A DNA stretch of 8,446 nt from Solidesulfovibrio magneticus (lineage in GTDB: Bacteria > Desulfobacterota > Desulfovibrionia > Desulfovibrionales > Desulfovibrionaceae). A program made the position numbers and the translations under genes. The stretch is taken from the NCBI GenBank assembly GCA_002482565.1, contig DLGG01000018.1:1-8446 (forward strand), in the 5' to 3' direction. Position 1 is the stretch's first letter, and each line of letters begins with the position of its first letter. Shown here in pieces: positions 6,562 to 8,446 of this stretch. The notes beneath the pieces were generated by a model. It was not told where the DNA came from and made no database searches. It saw only the letters and a program-made list of their open reading frames with translations.

Positions 6562-8446
6562 ATGCTCAGGACGTTTATGCAGTTTTCGCCGTGCTTCGAA
6601 CAGCGTTTCATCCCCGAGGGGGCGGCTGCTCCCGTTTCCCAGACGCCGCATCTGCTGCGGGGCAAGCGCCGGTCCCAGGTGGCCGCCCACCTGGGTCTTG
6701 GTGGGTCTCTTGGGGTTATATTGCTTGAAATTCAGGACTTTTCTCTTTTGCGACGGCTTGTGCGCCCGGAGGTGGCCGAGGCTTTGGGCGAAGCCCTGGA
6801 GCGCGAGGTGCGGGCCGTGGCTGCGGCCCGGTTGTCAGCGCTGCCGGTCTGCCTGGTCGAACGCCTGGACCCCGGCCGGGCGCTCCTTGTGGTCGGCGGC
6901 AACGGCGCGGCTCTCGACGCCCTGGAGCGCACCACGGCGGGACTGCGCCTGGAGGTACGGGGGCGGCTTCGGATCGAGGCCATGCGCCTGACCGGCCAGG
7001 AGATGGAGCTGCGCGGCGGCGCGGCCCTGGTGCTCGGCGGCGCGGGCGGCCTGGACATGGCCCTGGCCTCGGCCCTGGCCGAGGCCTCCCGGCTGGCCCG
7101 CAGCGAGGCCGGCAAATGCGCTTCGCCCATGCAGCGCGAATTCCGCGAGATCCTCGAACTCGGCCGGGTGCGGGCGGTCTATCAGCCCATCGTCAACCTG
7201 CGAAGCGGCACGGTGTTCGCCTGGGAGGCCCTGGCCCGGGGGCCGGCTGAGAGCGTCTTTGCCTCGCCGGCCATGCTGTTCGATTTCGCCGAGGAGTCCG
7301 CCGCAGTGTTCGCCCTGGAAAAGGCCTGCCGCGAGGCGGCCATCGGCGGATTCTCGGCCCGCCAGGAAGGGGCCAGGCTTTTTTGCAACATCCATCCCCG
7401 CACCATGCTCGACCCGGCCTTCACCCCGGGCGAGACCCGAAAGCTCCTGGACAAGTACGGCATGGAGCCGCGCGACGTGGTGCTGGAGATCACCGAACGC
7501 CACAGCGTCAAGGACTTCAACCTCTTTCACCGCACCCTGGCCCACTACCGCGACGCCGGCTACGGCGTGGCCGTGGACGACGTGGGCACCGGCTATTCCG
7601 GCCTGGCCTCCATCGCCGAGATCAAGCCCGATTTCATGAAGATCGACATGTCCCTGGTGCGCGGCATCGACGCCAACCCGGTCAAACGGGCGCTTTTGGA
7701 AACCATGCTGACCTTTGCCGAAAAAATCGGCTGCCGCATTGTGGCCGAGGGTATCGAGACCGAATCCGAGCTGGCCTGCCTCATCCGCCTGGGCGCGCAT
7801 TTCGGCCAGGGCTATTTTCTCGGCCGGCCGGCGACGCCGCCAGCCACGCCGGCCGATGACGTGCGCCTGGCCATCGTGTCCGGCTCCAACCAGGCCGTGG
7901 ACGGCCTCAAATGCGCCTCGCCCATAAGCGATCTGGCCGAGCGGCCAAATCAGGTCTCCCACGATGCCCAGGTCGGCGAGGTCAAACGTTTCTTCGACGC
8001 CGATGAAGCAGCCCAGGCCGTGGTGGTGGTGCGCGACGGCCGCCCCGAGGGCCTCATCATGAGCCATCACCTCGACCGGCTGTTAAGCTCCCAGTACGGG
8101 CTGGCGCTTTTTTCCCGCCGCGACGTCAGCCGCATCATGGATCCCCAATGCCTGGCCGTGGAGTGGGACACGCCCGTGGAAGTGGCCGCCCAGGCGGCCA
8201 TGGCCCGGGATCGCGACAAGCTCTACGACCCCATCCTGGTCACCTGCCGGGGCCGGCTCTCGGGCATCGTGTCGGTGCAAAAAATCCTCGACGCCCTGGC
8301 TTGCGTCCAGGTCGAGATGGCCAAGGGGGCCAATCCGCTGACCGGGCTGCCCGGCAACGTGGCCATTGAGCGCGAGATCGCCCGTCGCGCCGTGGTCGGC
8401 ACGCCCGCCTGCCTAGTCTACGTCGATCTCGACAACTTCAAGGTCT
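6562..8446 (+). CDS. Cyclic-di-GMP protein: degenerate GGDEF - EAL - CBS pair - GGDEF (C-terminus off the right edge)
   Basis: The frame is open from 6430 to the window end; 628 full codons are present from ATG 6562. EAL phosphodiesterases linearise c-di-GMP and GGDEF cyclases make it. Numbering from 6562, residues about 50-188 look like a decayed GGDEF domain (VILLEIQDFSLLRRL; LDPGRALLVVGG where the GGDEF loop is expected; a terminal ALAEASRLARSEAG helix). An EAL domain at about 195-430 keeps every expected catalytic or metal residue: E222 in EAL, N276, E309, D339/D340 in DDVGTG, K360, E396 and Q416. A CBS pair follows at about 452-580, then the start of a second GGDEF with NPLTGLPGN (591-599) and DLDNFK (622-627). 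Its GGDEF loop is beyond the window, so cyclase activity cannot be judged. No membrane segment is seen. ATG 6562 has GAGG (6552-6555) six bases upstream; ATG 6577 with AGGA (6568-6571) five bases upstream is equally possible. Confidence 0.93.
   Translation, partial: MLRTFMQFSPCFEQRFIPEGAAAPVSQTPHLLRGKRRSQVAAHLGLGGSLGVILLEIQDFSLLRRLVRPEVAEALGEALEREVRAVAAARLSALPVCLVERLDPGRALLVVGGNGAALDALERTTAGLRLEVRGRLRIEAMRLTGQEMELRGGAALVLGGAGGLDMALASALAEASRLARSEAGKCASPMQREFREILELGRVRAVYQPIVNLRSGTVFAWEALARGPAESVFASPAMLFDFAEESAAVFALEKACREAAIGGFSARQEGARLFCNIHPRTMLDPAFTPGETRKLLDKYGMEPRDVVLEITERHSVKDFNLFHRTLAHYRDAGYGVAVDDVGTGYSGLASIAEIKPDFMKIDMSLVRGIDANPVKRALLETMLTFAEKIGCRIVAEGIETESELACLIRLGAHFGQGYFLGRPATPPATPADDVRLAIVSGSNQAVDGLKCASPISDLAERPNQVSHDAQVGEVKRFFDADEAAQAVVVVRDGRPEGLIMSHHLDRLLSSQYGLALFSRRDVSRIMDPQCLAVEWDTPVEVAAQAAMARDRDKLYDPILVTCRGRLSGIVSVQKILDALACVQVEMAKGANPLTGLPGNVAIEREIARRAVVGTPACLVYVDLDNFKV

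Noticed and set aside
6370..6690. N-terminal extension of the 659-aa glycosyltransferase to a start at 6690 (766 aa)
   Set aside because: The extra 107 residues are Arg/Pro-rich without a fold-like pattern, overlap the start of the divergent c-di-GMP gene, and include the best promoter match in the region.
6835..8070. 411-codon open frame on the minus strand opposite the EAL/CBS region
   Set aside because: It lies wholly antisense to a gene with all EAL catalytic residues; the translation is His/Gly/Ala-rich with no domain and no plausible ribosome binding site.
1..8446. CRISPR array, insertion sequence, phage or toxin-antitoxin genes
   Set aside because: No spaced direct repeats, terminal inverted repeats, transposase, integrase or small paired toxin-like frames were seen on either strand; the only tandem repeat is the coding heptad repeat.

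Overview
This is a GC-rich window with very strong G/C bias at third codon positions. The gene content and style suggest a high-GC, Desulfovibrio-like deltaproteobacterium. That placement is inferred from composition and family flavour only; there is no rRNA, tRNA or taxonomic marker gene here.

Layout. Five genes read leftward (minus strand) from about 6369 down to position 1. In order of transcription they are: a 659-residue GT-B glycosyltransferase with an unusual N-terminal repeat module (6369-4390); an HlyD-type membrane fusion protein of a type I secretion system (4266-2911); a 361-residue protein with a Pro/Gln/Gly linker and a C-terminal region resembling the clostridial hydrophobic-W (ChW) repeat (2889-1804); a second glycosyltransferase of the GT4 type (1654-401); and the start of an alpha-helical TPR-like protein that runs off the left edge (414-1). 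On the right, a divergently transcribed plus-strand gene (from about 6562, running off the right edge) encodes a multidomain cyclic-di-GMP protein. Its order is degenerate GGDEF, intact EAL, CBS pair, GGDEF (cut by the window end).

Spacing. The HlyD and ChW-like genes are 21 bp apart and the second has a strong AAGGAG ribosome binding site, so they almost certainly form one transcript. The GT4 and TPR-like genes overlap by 14 bp. Gaps of 123 bp and 149 bp separate these pairs from their upstream neighbours. The first gap starts with an exact TTGACA box. The 192 bp divergent region holds a good sigma70-like promoter for the 659-residue glycosyltransferase, placed so that the transcript would begin at or one base before the ATG.

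How the genes may work together (inference). Two glycosyltransferases, a type I secretion adaptor and a beta-rich repeat protein suggest a locus for building or exporting a glycosylated surface structure or adhesin. The adjacent c-di-GMP enzyme would be a plausible regulator of surface attachment. The matching ABC transporter, the TolC-like outer membrane channel and any large secreted substrate are not in this window.

Nothing here resembles a CRISPR array, insertion sequence, phage, tRNA or rRNA. The most unusual items are the ChW-like protein, the four-fold repeat module on the glycosyltransferase, and the apparent leaderless promoter.
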